A DNA stretch of 64,000 bases from Millisia brevis NBRC 105863. GTDB lineage: Bacteria; Actinomycetota; Actinomycetes; Mycobacteriales; Mycobacteriaceae. Location of the stretch: the NCBI RefSeq assembly GCF_001552615.1, contig NZ_BCRN01000005.1, positions 298,131 through 362,130 of the forward strand, written 5' to 3'. The notes under the pieces are model-generated. The model worked only from the letters and a program-made list of their open reading frames with translations, made no database searches and was not told the DNA's origin. Positions 1-8,066 of this stretch are shown here, in pieces; the stretch's first letter is position 1, and each line of letters begins with the position of its first letter. Made by a program: the position numbers and the translations under genes.

Positions 1-164
1 GCACCTTCCTGAACCGGGTGCGGCGCACCACCGACCGGATCGTGCACCGCCGCGACATGATCTCGGCGAATTCGATGCGCCGCATCACCGCCTACGGGAT
101 CTTCGGCACCGCCCGGTGGTACCTCGACCGCGGGCCGGGTCGCCGGACCCCCGACCCTCGATAG
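1..164 (+). CDS. C-terminal end of an unidentified protein (cut by window edge)
   Basis: An open frame entering from the left edge ends at TAG 162-164 and encodes at least 53 residues, rich in Arg and aromatic residues and ending RRTPDPR. I cannot assign a family from this fragment. It stops 11 bases before the AMP-ligase start, in the same orientation, so it is probably the upstream member of the operon running to 4432. The tail is basic with no transmembrane segment. Confidence 0.6.
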   Translation, partial: TFLNRVRRTTDRIVHRRDMISANSMRRITAYGIFGTARWYLDRGPGRRTPDPR

Positions 165-175
165 CGGGACGGACG

Positions 176-1645
176 ATGATCACCCTCGACGGAACCGACC
201 CGCTGATCTCCCTGCTCGGCACCACCCCCGACGATCCGGCCTTCCTCGGCGGCAACGGAACCATCCGCGCGCTGCTCAGCCGCCGCGAACTCGCCGATAT
301 GGCCGGCCACATCGCCGGCAGCCTGCACCACCGCGGTCTGCGCCCGGGCGACACCCTCGCACTGGCGGTGCGCCCGGGCCCACTGGCGCTGGCGGTGGTC
401 GCCGCGGCGCTGCGACTTCGGCTGCGGATCGCCCTGGTCGACCCGTCCGTCGGCCCCGACGTGTTGACCGCCCACCTCGCGGCGGCCGCCCCGAAGCTGC
501 TCGTCTGCGACGCCGTGGTGCGCGCGGCGGCCGGCTGGGCGGCGCCGTTCGCCCGGCGTGCGGGCATCGACCTGCCCCCGCTGCGCACGATCGCCCCGGT
601 GGTCGGCGTCGGCCGACACGGTTGCGGGCTGTTGTCCGGGACGCGGCGGCCGGTACCCGACTGGGACGGACCGGATCTCGACGCCGACGCATTGGTCATC
701 TTCACCTCCGGGACCACCGGTCGACCGCGGGCGGTGGTGCATCGGGTCGCATCGTTGCTCGCCGGGCTGTCGGCGGTCACCGATCTGGTGGCGCCGCAAC
801 CACATCTGCCGGTGGTGGGGTCGACCTTCTTCGTGATGGCGCCGGCGCTGCTGGCCGGGGCGCCGGTGGCGCTGCCCGCCCGACGGTCGAGCCGGCTGGT
901 TCACCAGCTCGCGGCCCTGCGCCCCCAGGCGACCTACCTGACACCGCCGCAGGCGCGAGATCTGCTCGCCCACCGCCCCCGACTGTCCGGCCGCTTCTAC
1001 TCCGGATCGGCCCCGGTCAGCAAGGATCTGCTCGGCCGACTGCGCGACGCGGGCGCCGAACAGGCGTGGGGGGTCTACGCGATGACCGAGGCCTTCCCGG
1101 TCGCCGCGGTCGAGGCGAAGGACAAGCGCGACTACACCGGCACCGGAGACCTGCTCGGCCCGCTGCTGCCGGGGGTGACGGCCGCGGTCGACGAGAGCGG
1201 GGAGGTTCTGCTGAGCGGGCCGGTCACCCATCACCGCTACCTCGGTGAATCCCCGACGACGTTGGTGCACACCGGGGATCGCGGACGGTTGGTGAACGGC
1301 AACCTGGTCCTGGAGGGGCGGATGAAGGACATGATCCTGCGCGACGCCCACAACATCTATCCGGGGCTCTACGAACCGGCGCTGCAGATCCCCGGTGTGG
1401 AACTGGCGGTCCTGGTGGGCATCCCCGCCGGGGACGGCGACGAACGGGTGGCGTTGCTGGTACAGCCGCGAGCCGGGGTGCGGGAGGTCGATATTCGCCG
1501 TGCGCTGGACAAGCCGCTCGGCCGTATGGGCGCGGCCCGGCCGGACCACGTCGTCTTCGGCACGGTGCCGCTGTCGGGACGGTCCCGCAAGCCCGATCGG
1601 GCGGCGGCCGCGCGGCTGGCGGCGCGCCGGTTGGTCGGGGCGTGA
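176..1645 (+). CDS. Class I adenylate-forming enzyme (AMP-dependent acid:CoA ligase / OleC-like)
   Basis: This 489-residue protein belongs to the ANL superfamily, which activates a carboxylic acid as acyl-adenylate. The phosphate loop IFTSGTTGRPRAVVHR lies near residue 175, TGDRG near 366, the hinge region GRMKDMILRDAHNIYPG follows, and the C-terminal catalytic lysine is in SRKPDR (about K472). ATG 176 is chosen because the homologous N-terminus begins there; an ATG at 116 lies inside the upstream gene. It overlaps the glycosyltransferase gene by 4 bases. It is somewhat shorter than typical FadD or OleC proteins. Pairing with an epimerase/dehydratase recalls OleC/OleD-type beta-lactone or olefin loci, but no OleA-like ketosynthase is visible. 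Substrate unknown. Confidence 0.85.
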   Translation: MITLDGTDPLISLLGTTPDDPAFLGGNGTIRALLSRRELADMAGHIAGSLHHRGLRPGDTLALAVRPGPLALAVVAAALRLRLRIALVDPSVGPDVLTAHLAAAAPKLLVCDAVVRAAAGWAAPFARRAGIDLPPLRTIAPVVGVGRHGCGLLSGTRRPVPDWDGPDLDADALVIFTSGTTGRPRAVVHRVASLLAGLSAVTDLVAPQPHLPVVGSTFFVMAPALLAGAPVALPARRSSRLVHQLAALRPQATYLTPPQARDLLAHRPRLSGRFYSGSAPVSKDLLGRLRDAGAEQAWGVYAMTEAFPVAAVEAKDKRDYTGTGDLLGPLLPGVTAAVDESGEVLLSGPVTHHRYLGESPTTLVHTGDRGRLVNGNLVLEGRMKDMILRDAHNIYPGLYEPALQIPGVELAVLVGIPAGDGDERVALLVQPRAGVREVDIRRALDKPLGRMGAARPDHVVFGTVPLSGRSRKPDRAAAARLAARRLVGA

Positions 1646-2394
1646 CCGACCTGTGGGTGGTGATCCCCGCCTACAACGAGGCGGCCCGCATCACCGGCAC
1701 CCTCGCCGCGCTGCGCGCCCAGACCGATCGGGACTTCTCGATCGTGGTGGTCGACAACGGGTCCACCGATGCCACCGCGGACATCGTCCGCCGGACATGG
1801 GGTGACCCGCCGGTCGAGGTGATCGACGAGCCGACTCCCGGCCCGGGCAGCGCCGTCGATACCGGCATGCGGCACGCGATTTCTTGTGGCGCAGAGATTC
1901 TCGCCCGCACCGACGCGGATAGTCTGCCGCTGCCGGATTGGATCGCGACGCTGCGGGCCCGCTTCGATGCGGGCGCCGAGGTGGTCTGCGGGGCGAGTCT
2001 GCCGCGCCTCGACGAGCATCCGGGGATGCTCGAGCGGGTGCTGCTGCCGGGGATTCACCGCGGCCTCGCCCGGATCGGTGGTCGGCTGCCCGGCAACCGG
2101 GGACCGGAGTACCTGGGTCCCTTCGTGCTGTGCCACGGGCACAATATGGCGCTGACCGCCCGCACCTACCTGGCCTGCGGCGGCAGTCCGCGACGGCCGC
2201 TCGTCGCCGAGGCGGACGACGTGGTCCTGCTGAATCGGGCCCGGCGAACCACCGCTGCGGTGGTCCGCGCCGAGGAGGTCCGGGTGCGAGCGAGCAACCG
2301 GCGTCTGCGGCAGTGGGGAGCGATCCGCACCCTGCTGTGGCATTGGGATCGGCGCTTCCGACCGGAAACGGCGGAGGCGGTGCACATCCGATGA
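1642..2394 (+). CDS. Family 2 glycosyltransferase
   Basis: A 250-residue GT-A fold protein opening with VVIPAYNEAARITGTLAAL and containing the nucleotide-binding VVVDNGSTDAT segment and a metal-binding ARTDADS (DxD-type) motif near residue 93. The family transfers a sugar from a nucleotide donor to a lipid, polyprenol or protein-bound acceptor. No transmembrane helix is evident, so it is probably cytoplasmic or peripheral. The GTG start overlaps the ligase stop (GTGA) and its stop overlaps the P450 start (ATGA), which implies translational coupling. The acceptor is probably the product of the neighbouring ligase or P450; that is inference. Confidence 0.85.
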   Translation: MTDLWVVIPAYNEAARITGTLAALRAQTDRDFSIVVVDNGSTDATADIVRRTWGDPPVEVIDEPTPGPGSAVDTGMRHAISCGAEILARTDADSLPLPDWIATLRARFDAGAEVVCGASLPRLDEHPGMLERVLLPGIHRGLARIGGRLPGNRGPEYLGPFVLCHGHNMALTARTYLACGGSPRRPLVAEADDVVLLNRARRTTAAVVRAEEVRVRASNRRLRQWGAIRTLLWHWDRRFRPETAEAVHIR

Positions 2395-3488
2395 GCGTCG
2401 ACCGATTCTCGCGGGCGCGACGCCGCGACCGGCAGGTCTATCTGGTGGGCCGACCGGTGATCTTCCCGCTGTTGGCGGCGGTGCGGCGGTTCCCGGCGAT
2501 CCGGGTCGGCTCGCGGATGGTGATCAACGACCCGGACCTGGTGCGGACCGTGCTGACCGAGGTGCCGCTCGACCGCACCTCGGCGGGCACGATGGGCGGC
2601 TCGGTGCGCAAACATCACGGCACCGGCGGGATCTTCGACGAGTCCGGCGCCGATCATCGCGCGTCGAAACGCGCCCTGGCCGCCCGGCTCGATTCGACCG
2701 GGGTCGCCGCGCTGCGCCCGTTCTGGCAGCCGGCGATCGCGGATATGACCGACCGCCTGGCCGCCGGGCGGACCGTCGACATGTGCCGGTTCGCCGACGA
2801 ACTCGCCGGGCGCACCACCGCGGCGCTGCTCGGGGTGGACGTGCCGTCGCCGCGGTGGTGTGTCGATCTCGCGGTCGCCGCCCGCCGCACCGCCGCGCTC
2901 TCGGCCGCCGAGGAGATCCCCTCGCCGCGCCGCCTCCTGCGCCGGAACGGCTTCGTCGATCATCTGGACGACCTGCTCGGCGAGCATGCCGATCCGCTGT
3001 CGAAGGTGCTGGCGCTCGCGACGATCAACACCACGGTCGCCGCGATCCCGCGGGCGGTCGCCTGGTGCGCCGACGCCGACCTGTGGGCCGACGCCGCCGA
3101 CGAGGCCATCCGATCGCGGCTGGTCACGGAGCTGCTGCGGGTGACCGCGCCGACCCCGCTGCTGCCGCGGGTGGCGGCGGAGGACGCGATGGTCGGTGGC
3201 CGCCCGGTGCGGCGCGGCGACCAGCTGCTGCTGATGGTGCTGCACGCGGCGCGGTCGCGGGAGCGGGGGCCGGACCCGCGCAATCCGGCGCCCGTCCGCG
3301 AGGCGAACCTGGTATTCGGCGCGGGCGCACGCGCGTGCCCGGGCGCACGTCTGGCCCGCGAACAGCTCGGCGATGTCCTTGCCGCCGTCGCCCCGTACCG
3401 ACCGGCGGTGATGCGGGCGCGCGCCGAGCGCGGCGGCGCGCTGCCGTCCTGGGCGCAACTGACCGTGCGAGCCCGAGGTGACGCATGA
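2391..3488 (+). CDS. Short cytochrome P450 with atypical I-helix
   Basis: A 365-residue P450; typical bacterial members have about 400. The heme loop FGAGARACPG places the thiolate Cys near residue 316, and the K-helix ExxR motif appears as ELLR. The I-helix, normally (A/G)Gx(D/E)T(T/S), reads ATINTT: the threonine is kept but the acidic residue is Asn. The family oxidises organic substrates with a ferredoxin partner, and none is encoded nearby. ATG 2391 overlaps the glycosyltransferase stop; the upstream open frame is only a shadow of that gene. The Asn change could alter proton delivery or signal a non-standard reaction. Confidence 0.85.
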   Translation: MSVDRFSRARRRDRQVYLVGRPVIFPLLAAVRRFPAIRVGSRMVINDPDLVRTVLTEVPLDRTSAGTMGGSVRKHHGTGGIFDESGADHRASKRALAARLDSTGVAALRPFWQPAIADMTDRLAAGRTVDMCRFADELAGRTTAALLGVDVPSPRWCVDLAVAARRTAALSAAEEIPSPRRLLRRNGFVDHLDDLLGEHADPLSKVLALATINTTVAAIPRAVAWCADADLWADAADEAIRSRLVTELLRVTAPTPLLPRVAAEDAMVGGRPVRRGDQLLLMVLHAARSRERGPDPRNPAPVREANLVFGAGARACPGARLAREQLGDVLAAVAPYRPAVMRARAERGGALPSWAQLTVRARGDA

Positions 3489-4432
3489 ATCGGATGACGG
3501 TCGCGGTGACCGGGGCGAACGGCTTCTGCGGTCGGCACGTCGCGCGGGCAGTCGCCGCAACGGGTGCGCGGGTGATCGCGGTGGGCCGGCAACCGGGGCC
3601 GGTGGGGGAACACCGCTTCTGGGATGCGGCGTCGCCGACGGGACCGGACCTGCGCGGGGTGGACGCGGTGATCCACCTGGCGGCCGCGGTCGGCGACCCG
3701 CGACCGGGAACCGATGCGGACGCCTTCACCCGGGTCAACGTCGACGGCGCCCGCCGGTTGCTGGCGGCGGCCGCCGACCGGCCGCTGGTGTGGGTGAGTT
3801 CGGCGAGCGTCTACGACCCGCGGCTCGACCGGTCGTCGGTCGACGAGGACCATCCCCGGGCCGGACATCTCAACGCCTACGGCCGCACCAAGGCGATCGG
3901 GGAGGCCGCCGCCCTGGACGCCGGAGCGGTGGTGTTGCGCCCGCACGCGGTCTACGGATCCGGCGATCGGCACCTGCTCCCGCGGCTGCTGCGCGCGGTC
4001 CGGTTCGGTGCGATCACCCTGCCGGGGAACGATATCCGGATCACCCTGACCGCCGTGGAGAATCTGGCGTCCGCCTGCACGGCGGGGCTGCATTGGGCGC
4101 CCGGCGCCTACAACATCGGCGATCCGACGCCCCACTCCCGCGACGAAGTGGTCGGTTGGGTCCTGTCGGCGGTGCGCGGGCCGACCCGGATCCGGCACGT
4201 TCCGGTGCCGGTGGCCACGGCGGCGGCCCGGGTGATCGCGGGTACCGCGCGGCTGATCGGCTCCGAACCGGTGATCACGCCGTATTCCGTCGACCAGCTC
4301 GCACACGACTTCGTGCTCGACCTGCGCCGTGCCCGGGCGACGGGATGGCGGCCGGTCGACGGAATGGCGGACTATCTCGAGCTGCTCATGCTCGAATCGT
4401 TCACGGGGCGAAGCACTGCCAGGTCCCGCTGA
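3485..4432 (+). CDS. NAD-dependent epimerase/dehydratase (extended SDR)
   Basis: A 315-residue extended short-chain dehydrogenase with the TGANGFCG dinucleotide loop at residues 9-16, a conserved SSASVY segment and catalytic YGRTK (Y132, K136). Members act on nucleotide sugars, 3-beta-hydroxysteroids or 2-alkyl-3-keto acids (OleD). It is coupled to the P450 gene by an ATGA overlap and is the last gene of the operon. Its 3' end overlaps the convergent secreted-protein gene by 32 bases (4401-4432). Whether it modifies a sugar for the glycosyltransferase or the aglycone cannot be told from sequence. Confidence 0.85.
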   Translation: MNRMTVAVTGANGFCGRHVARAVAATGARVIAVGRQPGPVGEHRFWDAASPTGPDLRGVDAVIHLAAAVGDPRPGTDADAFTRVNVDGARRLLAAAADRPLVWVSSASVYDPRLDRSSVDEDHPRAGHLNAYGRTKAIGEAAALDAGAVVLRPHAVYGSGDRHLLPRLLRAVRFGAITLPGNDIRITLTAVENLASACTAGLHWAPGAYNIGDPTPHSRDEVVGWVLSAVRGPTRIRHVPVPVATAAARVIAGTARLIGSEPVITPYSVDQLAHDFVLDLRRARATGWRPVDGMADYLELLMLESFTGRSTARSR

Positions 4433-4985
4433 CCCGGATGCTCAGACCGTTGGCGTCGTCGGTCAGGACGGCGTCGATGTAGCCGGACTGTTCGCCGGCG
4501 TCGACGGTGTACACGCCCTCGGTGAAGCCGTTGCTCGCGACCTGAACGTCGCCGACCTGTGCGGTGACCTGCCCGCCGTCCTCGTCGGTGATCGTGGTCG
4601 GGTTGTAGTCGCCGGGGCCGCGGTAGAAGTTGGTGGTGAAGGTGACGTCGGCGGGAACACCGTCGACCGTGCCCAGGGCCTGCCACGTCCACGCGGTATC
4701 GGTGAGCAGGTCGCAGCTCACCGAGGTCAGTTCGAGTCGGCCGGATACGGTGCCGTCCAGGAAGAGCGCCGGTGCGATGGCATCGACCTCGTCGGAGACG
4801 CCGGAGTAGTCGTCCACATCGGAGTAGTCCGTGTACGCGGATTCCGCGGTTTTGGAGGCGGTGGCGACATCGGCGGGGGAGGAGGTGTCCGCGAGCGCGG
4901 TACCGGCCTGGCCGAGGATCATTCCGGCGAAGAGCACGCCGACGCCGATGCGGTAGGCGGTGCGGAAGAGGCTGGTGGTCGTCAT
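4401..4985 (-). CDS. Secreted protein paralogous to the neighbouring kinase ectodomain
   Basis: A 194-residue protein with a Sec-type signal peptide (hydrophobic segment about residues 12-30, likely cleavage after GTALA near residue 32), a short acidic Tyr/Ser-rich linker, and a domain from residue 74 to 191. That domain aligns without gaps to the extracellular domain of the adjacent Ser/Thr kinase (about 65 of 118 positions identical by hand count), including two conserved cysteines near its ends that probably form a disulfide. A strong Shine-Dalgarno AGAGGAGA precedes ATG 4985. It is divergent from the kinase across a 30-bp dyad. Function unknown; a ligand, decoy or binding partner of the kinase sensor is plausible. 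Confidence 0.85.
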   Translation of the reverse strand: MTTTSLFRTAYRIGVGVLFAGMILGQAGTALADTSSPADVATASKTAESAYTDYSDVDDYSGVSDEVDAIAPALFLDGTVSGRLELTSVSCDLLTDTAWTWQALGTVDGVPADVTFTTNFYRGPGDYNPTTITDEDGGQVTAQVGDVQVASNGFTEGVYTVDAGEQSGYIDAVLTDDANGLSIRVSGTWQCFAP

Positions 4986-5073
4986 GTCTGCTGGTCTCCT
5001 CTAAGGGATTTCGGTGTGCGTCTCGAAGCGGTGTGCTTCGGGCTGACACCAGAACACCAGCCGCGGGCAGGCC

Positions 5074-5103
5074 CGTCAGCCCTGCCACGTGGCAGGGGTG
5101 ACG
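5074..5103. promoter_or_regulatory. 30-bp dyad in the secreted protein/kinase divergent region
   Basis: The core CCCTGCCACGTGGCAGGG (5080-5097) is a perfect 18-bp palindrome. It extends symmetrically through a single G/G mismatch to CGTCA at 5074-5078 and TGACG at 5099-5103, so 28 of 30 positions pair. It lies in the 185-bp region between the two start codons, which suggests an operator controlling one or both genes. A transcribed hairpin is the alternative. I cannot assign the cognate regulator. Confidence 0.6.
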
Positions 5104-5170
5104 GAAGCCGATCGCTGCGATTGGATGATTCCGGACCCCTCCGGAACGACAGGACTGACAGAATCTGCGC

Positions 5171-6757
5171 ATGAACGAGCGATTCGGGCACTACCGGCTC
5201 GATGGACTGATCGGTCGAGGTGGGATGGGCGAGGTCTATCGCGCCTACGACACCGTCAAGAACCGCACCGTCGCGCTGAAGTGCCTGCCGCCGCATCTGG
5301 CCGAGGACGAGACGTTCCGCCGACGATTCCGGCGGGAGGCCGAGCTCGCCGCCCGACTGACCGAACCGCACATCATCCCGATCCACGACTTCGGCGAGAT
5401 CGATGGGCGGCTGTTCATCGACATGCGTCTGATCGACGGGACCGACCTCGGCGAGCGGATCGCCCGCAGTGGTCCGCTGCCCCCGGCGGAGGCGGTCGAG
5501 ATCATCTCCCAGGTCGCGGGAGCTCTGGCCGCCGCGCATGCCGCGGGCCTGATCCATCGCGACGTCAAGCCGTCGAATGTGTTGCTGTCCACCACCGATC
5601 GGGGTGGTGACTTCGCCCATCTGCTCGACTTCGGCATCGCCCACAACGCGGCCGGGACCCGGCTGACCGGGACCGATTCGGTGATCGGCACGATCGACTA
5701 CATGGCGCCCGAACAGTTCGGAGCCGGGCCGGTCGACCATCGGGTCGACGTCTACGCCCTCGGCTGCGTGCTCTACGAGGCGCTCACCGGTGGCAAACCG
5801 TTTGCGGTCGGCGGGCTGCCGGCGAAGATGCAGGCGCATCTGAACGCCCCGCCGCCGCGACCCTCGGATCGGCGTCCCGGTCTGCCGGCCGGTCTCGACG
5901 ATGTCGTGCTGCGGGCGATGGCCAAGAATCCGGACGACCGCTTCGGCAGCACAACCGAATTGGCCATCGCCGCGCATCGGGCCCTCGCCGCGCCTACCGA
6001 CACGTCCGAGACCACCACCCGAACGGTGACCACGACGATCCTGCCCGGGTCGACGCCCGGAGCGGCTGCGTGGCACGCGGCGGCCGCGCCGCATCCGCAG
6101 CCCACCACGGTGGCCGGGATGCCGCCGACGCCTCCGGGTGCACCCTTTCCGGGAGCGTCCCCGATCCCGGCCGCGCCCGCTTCCGGCCCGGCCGCCCCGC
6201 AGCGGCGGGGACGCCGATTCGCCCTCGTCGCGGTGGCGCTGCTGGCCGCCGTCGCAGCCGCCGGTCTGGCGTTCTCCCAGCTCGGGAACGATTCCGCTCC
6301 TCCCGCCGCGGCACCGACCACCACGAGCGCGGTCGTCGCCGCGCCCCCGGCCGATGCCGCCACGACGACACCCGCGGCATCGACCACCGCGACAGATATC
6401 TACGTCGACGGCACCATCAGCGGACAACTCACCTCGCCGAGCGTGCAGTGCGACGCCTTGGCGGGGACGAGCTGGTCGTGGCGGGCGACCGGCGACGTCG
6501 ACGGCTCGGCCGCGGACATCACGTTCACCACCAACAGCTTTCGCGGTACCGGCGACTACACCCCGTCGACGATCACCGACGAGTCGGGTGGTCAGGCCAC
6601 CGCCACGGTCGGCGACATCGTGCTCGCCAGCAGCGGCTCGACCGAGGGGGTCTTCTCGGTCGCCGAGGGCGAGCGCTCGGGGACGATGGATATCGCGTTC
6701 ACCGGCTTCGGCACCGACAGCACCCTGCGGGTCAGCGGCTCCTGGACGTGCGAGTGA
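5171..6757 (+). CDS. Transmembrane Ser/Thr protein kinase with a non-PASTA sensor domain
   Basis: A 528-residue Hanks-type kinase. Visible elements are the Gly loop IGRGGMGEVY (14-23), ATP-anchoring K37, catalytic HRDVKPSN (129-136), DFG (153-155) and MAPE (178-181). A Pro/Ala-rich juxtamembrane region of about 70 residues follows, then one transmembrane helix near 350-371, a Thr/Ala-rich stalk, and an extracellular domain (410-527) with two conserved Cys. The ectodomain is not PASTA; it is paralogous to the secreted protein encoded divergently at 4401-4985. The last codon overlaps the GTG of the next gene, so the downstream protein is a likely substrate or partner. Confidence 0.92.
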   Translation: MNERFGHYRLDGLIGRGGMGEVYRAYDTVKNRTVALKCLPPHLAEDETFRRRFRREAELAARLTEPHIIPIHDFGEIDGRLFIDMRLIDGTDLGERIARSGPLPPAEAVEIISQVAGALAAAHAAGLIHRDVKPSNVLLSTTDRGGDFAHLLDFGIAHNAAGTRLTGTDSVIGTIDYMAPEQFGAGPVDHRVDVYALGCVLYEALTGGKPFAVGGLPAKMQAHLNAPPPRPSDRRPGLPAGLDDVVLRAMAKNPDDRFGSTTELAIAAHRALAAPTDTSETTTRTVTTTILPGSTPGAAAWHAAAAPHPQPTTVAGMPPTPPGAPFPGASPIPAAPASGPAAPQRRGRRFALVAVALLAAVAAAGLAFSQLGNDSAPPAAAPTTTSAVVAAPPADAATTTPAASTTATDIYVDGTISGQLTSPSVQCDALAGTSWSWRATGDVDGSAADITFTTNSFRGTGDYTPSTITDESGGQATATVGDIVLASSGSTEGVFSVAEGERSGTMDIAFTGFGTDSTLRVSGSWTCE

Positions 6758-7476
6758 CCGGTTGGGTGCTGGTCCGCGAGGCCAACGGCGCCCGGGCCGG
6801 CGCCCCGGTGGGTCGGGCCGCCCCCGACGGCCGGACGGTCACCGCGGGGAGGGACGCCGACCTGCTGCTCGGCCGAGCCGTCGACAATTCCGGCATCTCC
6901 CGCTGCGCGGTCGCGGTGACCGCATCGCCGGACGGGTGGCGGATCGAGGTGCCCAATCGCAATGGAGCGGTGCTCCATCCGTGGGGGTTGGTGCCCTTCC
7001 GGGCGCAGCCGTCGCAGCTGGTGCGGTGGCCGCTGGTCGGCATCCGGGTGCTCGGCACCGAGGCCGACCGTCAGCATTGGGTGCTGCTGGAGTCGGACGA
7101 CTACCTCGACGCCGACGGGACCGCCGTACAGGGCGGCGCCACCCCGACCGCCGTCGGCGCGGCCCCGCCACCGTTGGCGCCCGCCGAACTGGGCGCCCTC
7201 GAACTCGTCTTCGAGGACTACCTCGCCTGGCCGCCGCCGTTGACCGCGGCCGAACCTCGCCAGCTCAAGCAGGTAGCCCGGCGACTCGGCAAGAGCCTCT
7301 CCGGGGTCCAGGATCGGCTGCGCAGCGCCCAGGACAAGGCGCTGCGCTTGGGTCTGGCCCGACCGACGACGCTGACCCAGCCCGACTACTTCCACGTCCT
7401 GGTCGCCGCCGGGTACATCGCGGCGCCCGCGACGCGCTGCTTCCGAACCCTCCCGGCCGGCCGGCCGGGCACCTAG
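6754..7476 (+). CDS. Kinase-linked protein, possible FHA-like N-terminus and helical DNA-binding-like C-terminus
   Basis: A 240-residue soluble protein starting at GTG 6754, which overlaps the kinase stop codon. The N-terminal half is beta-rich with short segments such as GRAVDNSGISR and VPNRNGAVLHPWG, compatible with a degenerate FHA-type phosphothreonine-binding fold. The C-terminal part contains a helical stretch (RRLGKSLSGVQDRLR) that could be a helix-turn-helix. I do not recognise a named family with certainty. Overlap with a Ser/Thr kinase gene makes it a likely phospho-acceptor or readout of that kinase. Its 3' end overlaps the convergent tatB-like gene by 4 bases. Confidence 0.7.
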   Translation: MTGWVLVREANGARAGAPVGRAAPDGRTVTAGRDADLLLGRAVDNSGISRCAVAVTASPDGWRIEVPNRNGAVLHPWGLVPFRAQPSQLVRWPLVGIRVLGTEADRQHWVLLESDDYLDADGTAVQGGATPTAVGAAPPPLAPAELGALELVFEDYLAWPPPLTAAEPRQLKQVARRLGKSLSGVQDRLRSAQDKALRLGLARPTTLTQPDYFHVLVAAGYIAAPATRCFRTLPAGRPGT

Positions 7477-8066
7477 CCGGCGACCGCCCGGTGGTCGGGT
7501 TTCGCGAGTAGGACCGCATCGGGATCGCCGAGCGCTTCGGCGTCCGGAACGATCGCGATCGGCTCGATCGCGGTGGTCTCCGCCGGATACTCCGGGCGCG
7601 GCAGCTCCGCGGCGATCCGACGGGGGTCGTCGGCGGGGAGCGAGTCGATCCGGATCCGACGGGGATGGGCCGCACCTCCGGTGACGAGGTACCTCTGCCC
7701 CGGCCGCACATGGGCGGCCGCCTCGATCAACGCCTCCATCTCCTCCGGTGTGGGCCCGGGCGCGGCCACCGACGTCGGTGTCGCCTCCGCCGGCTCGGCG
7801 GGTGCCGCGGGGGCGGGTTCGTCGAGGGCGTCACGCACGATCCGCCGCGGATCGTATTGCCGCAGATCGATCGAGTCCCAGGCCGTCTTGTCGAGCGGGA
7901 TGCCGAGGTCCGCCTCGGCGCGCAACCGCTCGCGCTGCACGACGTCCCGGAAGGTGCGGATCGTGCGGGCAAGCGTATGGGCGTACTCCTGCAACCGCTG
8001 CGGGCCGAGGATCAGGCCCGCGACGATCGCCACCACCACCAACTTCTCCAGGGTCAAGCCGAACAT
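7473..8066 (-). CDS. tatB: TatB-like twin-arginine translocase component
   Basis: A 197-residue protein with one N-terminal membrane helix (VVVAIVAGLILG), the hinge motif LGPQRL and an amphipathic helix with many Arg residues, followed by an Ala/Pro-rich linker and a long hydrophilic tail with an RYLVTGG segment. This layout fits TatB, which with TatC forms the receptor for folded Tat precursors. ATG 8066 is chosen because it begins the membrane helix; it overlaps tatC by 13 bases. The C-terminal tail is longer than in typical mycobacterial TatB. It is the third gene of the set tatA-tatC-tatB. Confidence 0.8.
   Translation of the reverse strand: MFGLTLEKLVVVAIVAGLILGPQRLQEYAHTLARTIRTFRDVVQRERLRAEADLGIPLDKTAWDSIDLRQYDPRRIVRDALDEPAPAAPAEPAEATPTSVAAPGPTPEEMEALIEAAAHVRPGQRYLVTGGAAHPRRIRIDSLPADDPRRIAAELPRPEYPAETTAIEPIAIVPDAEALGDPDAVLLAKPDHRAVAG

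Noticed and set aside
1938..2390. Long N-terminal extension of the P450 frame
   Set aside because: It lies inside the glycosyltransferase gene in another frame; the ATGA overlap at 2391 is the natural start.
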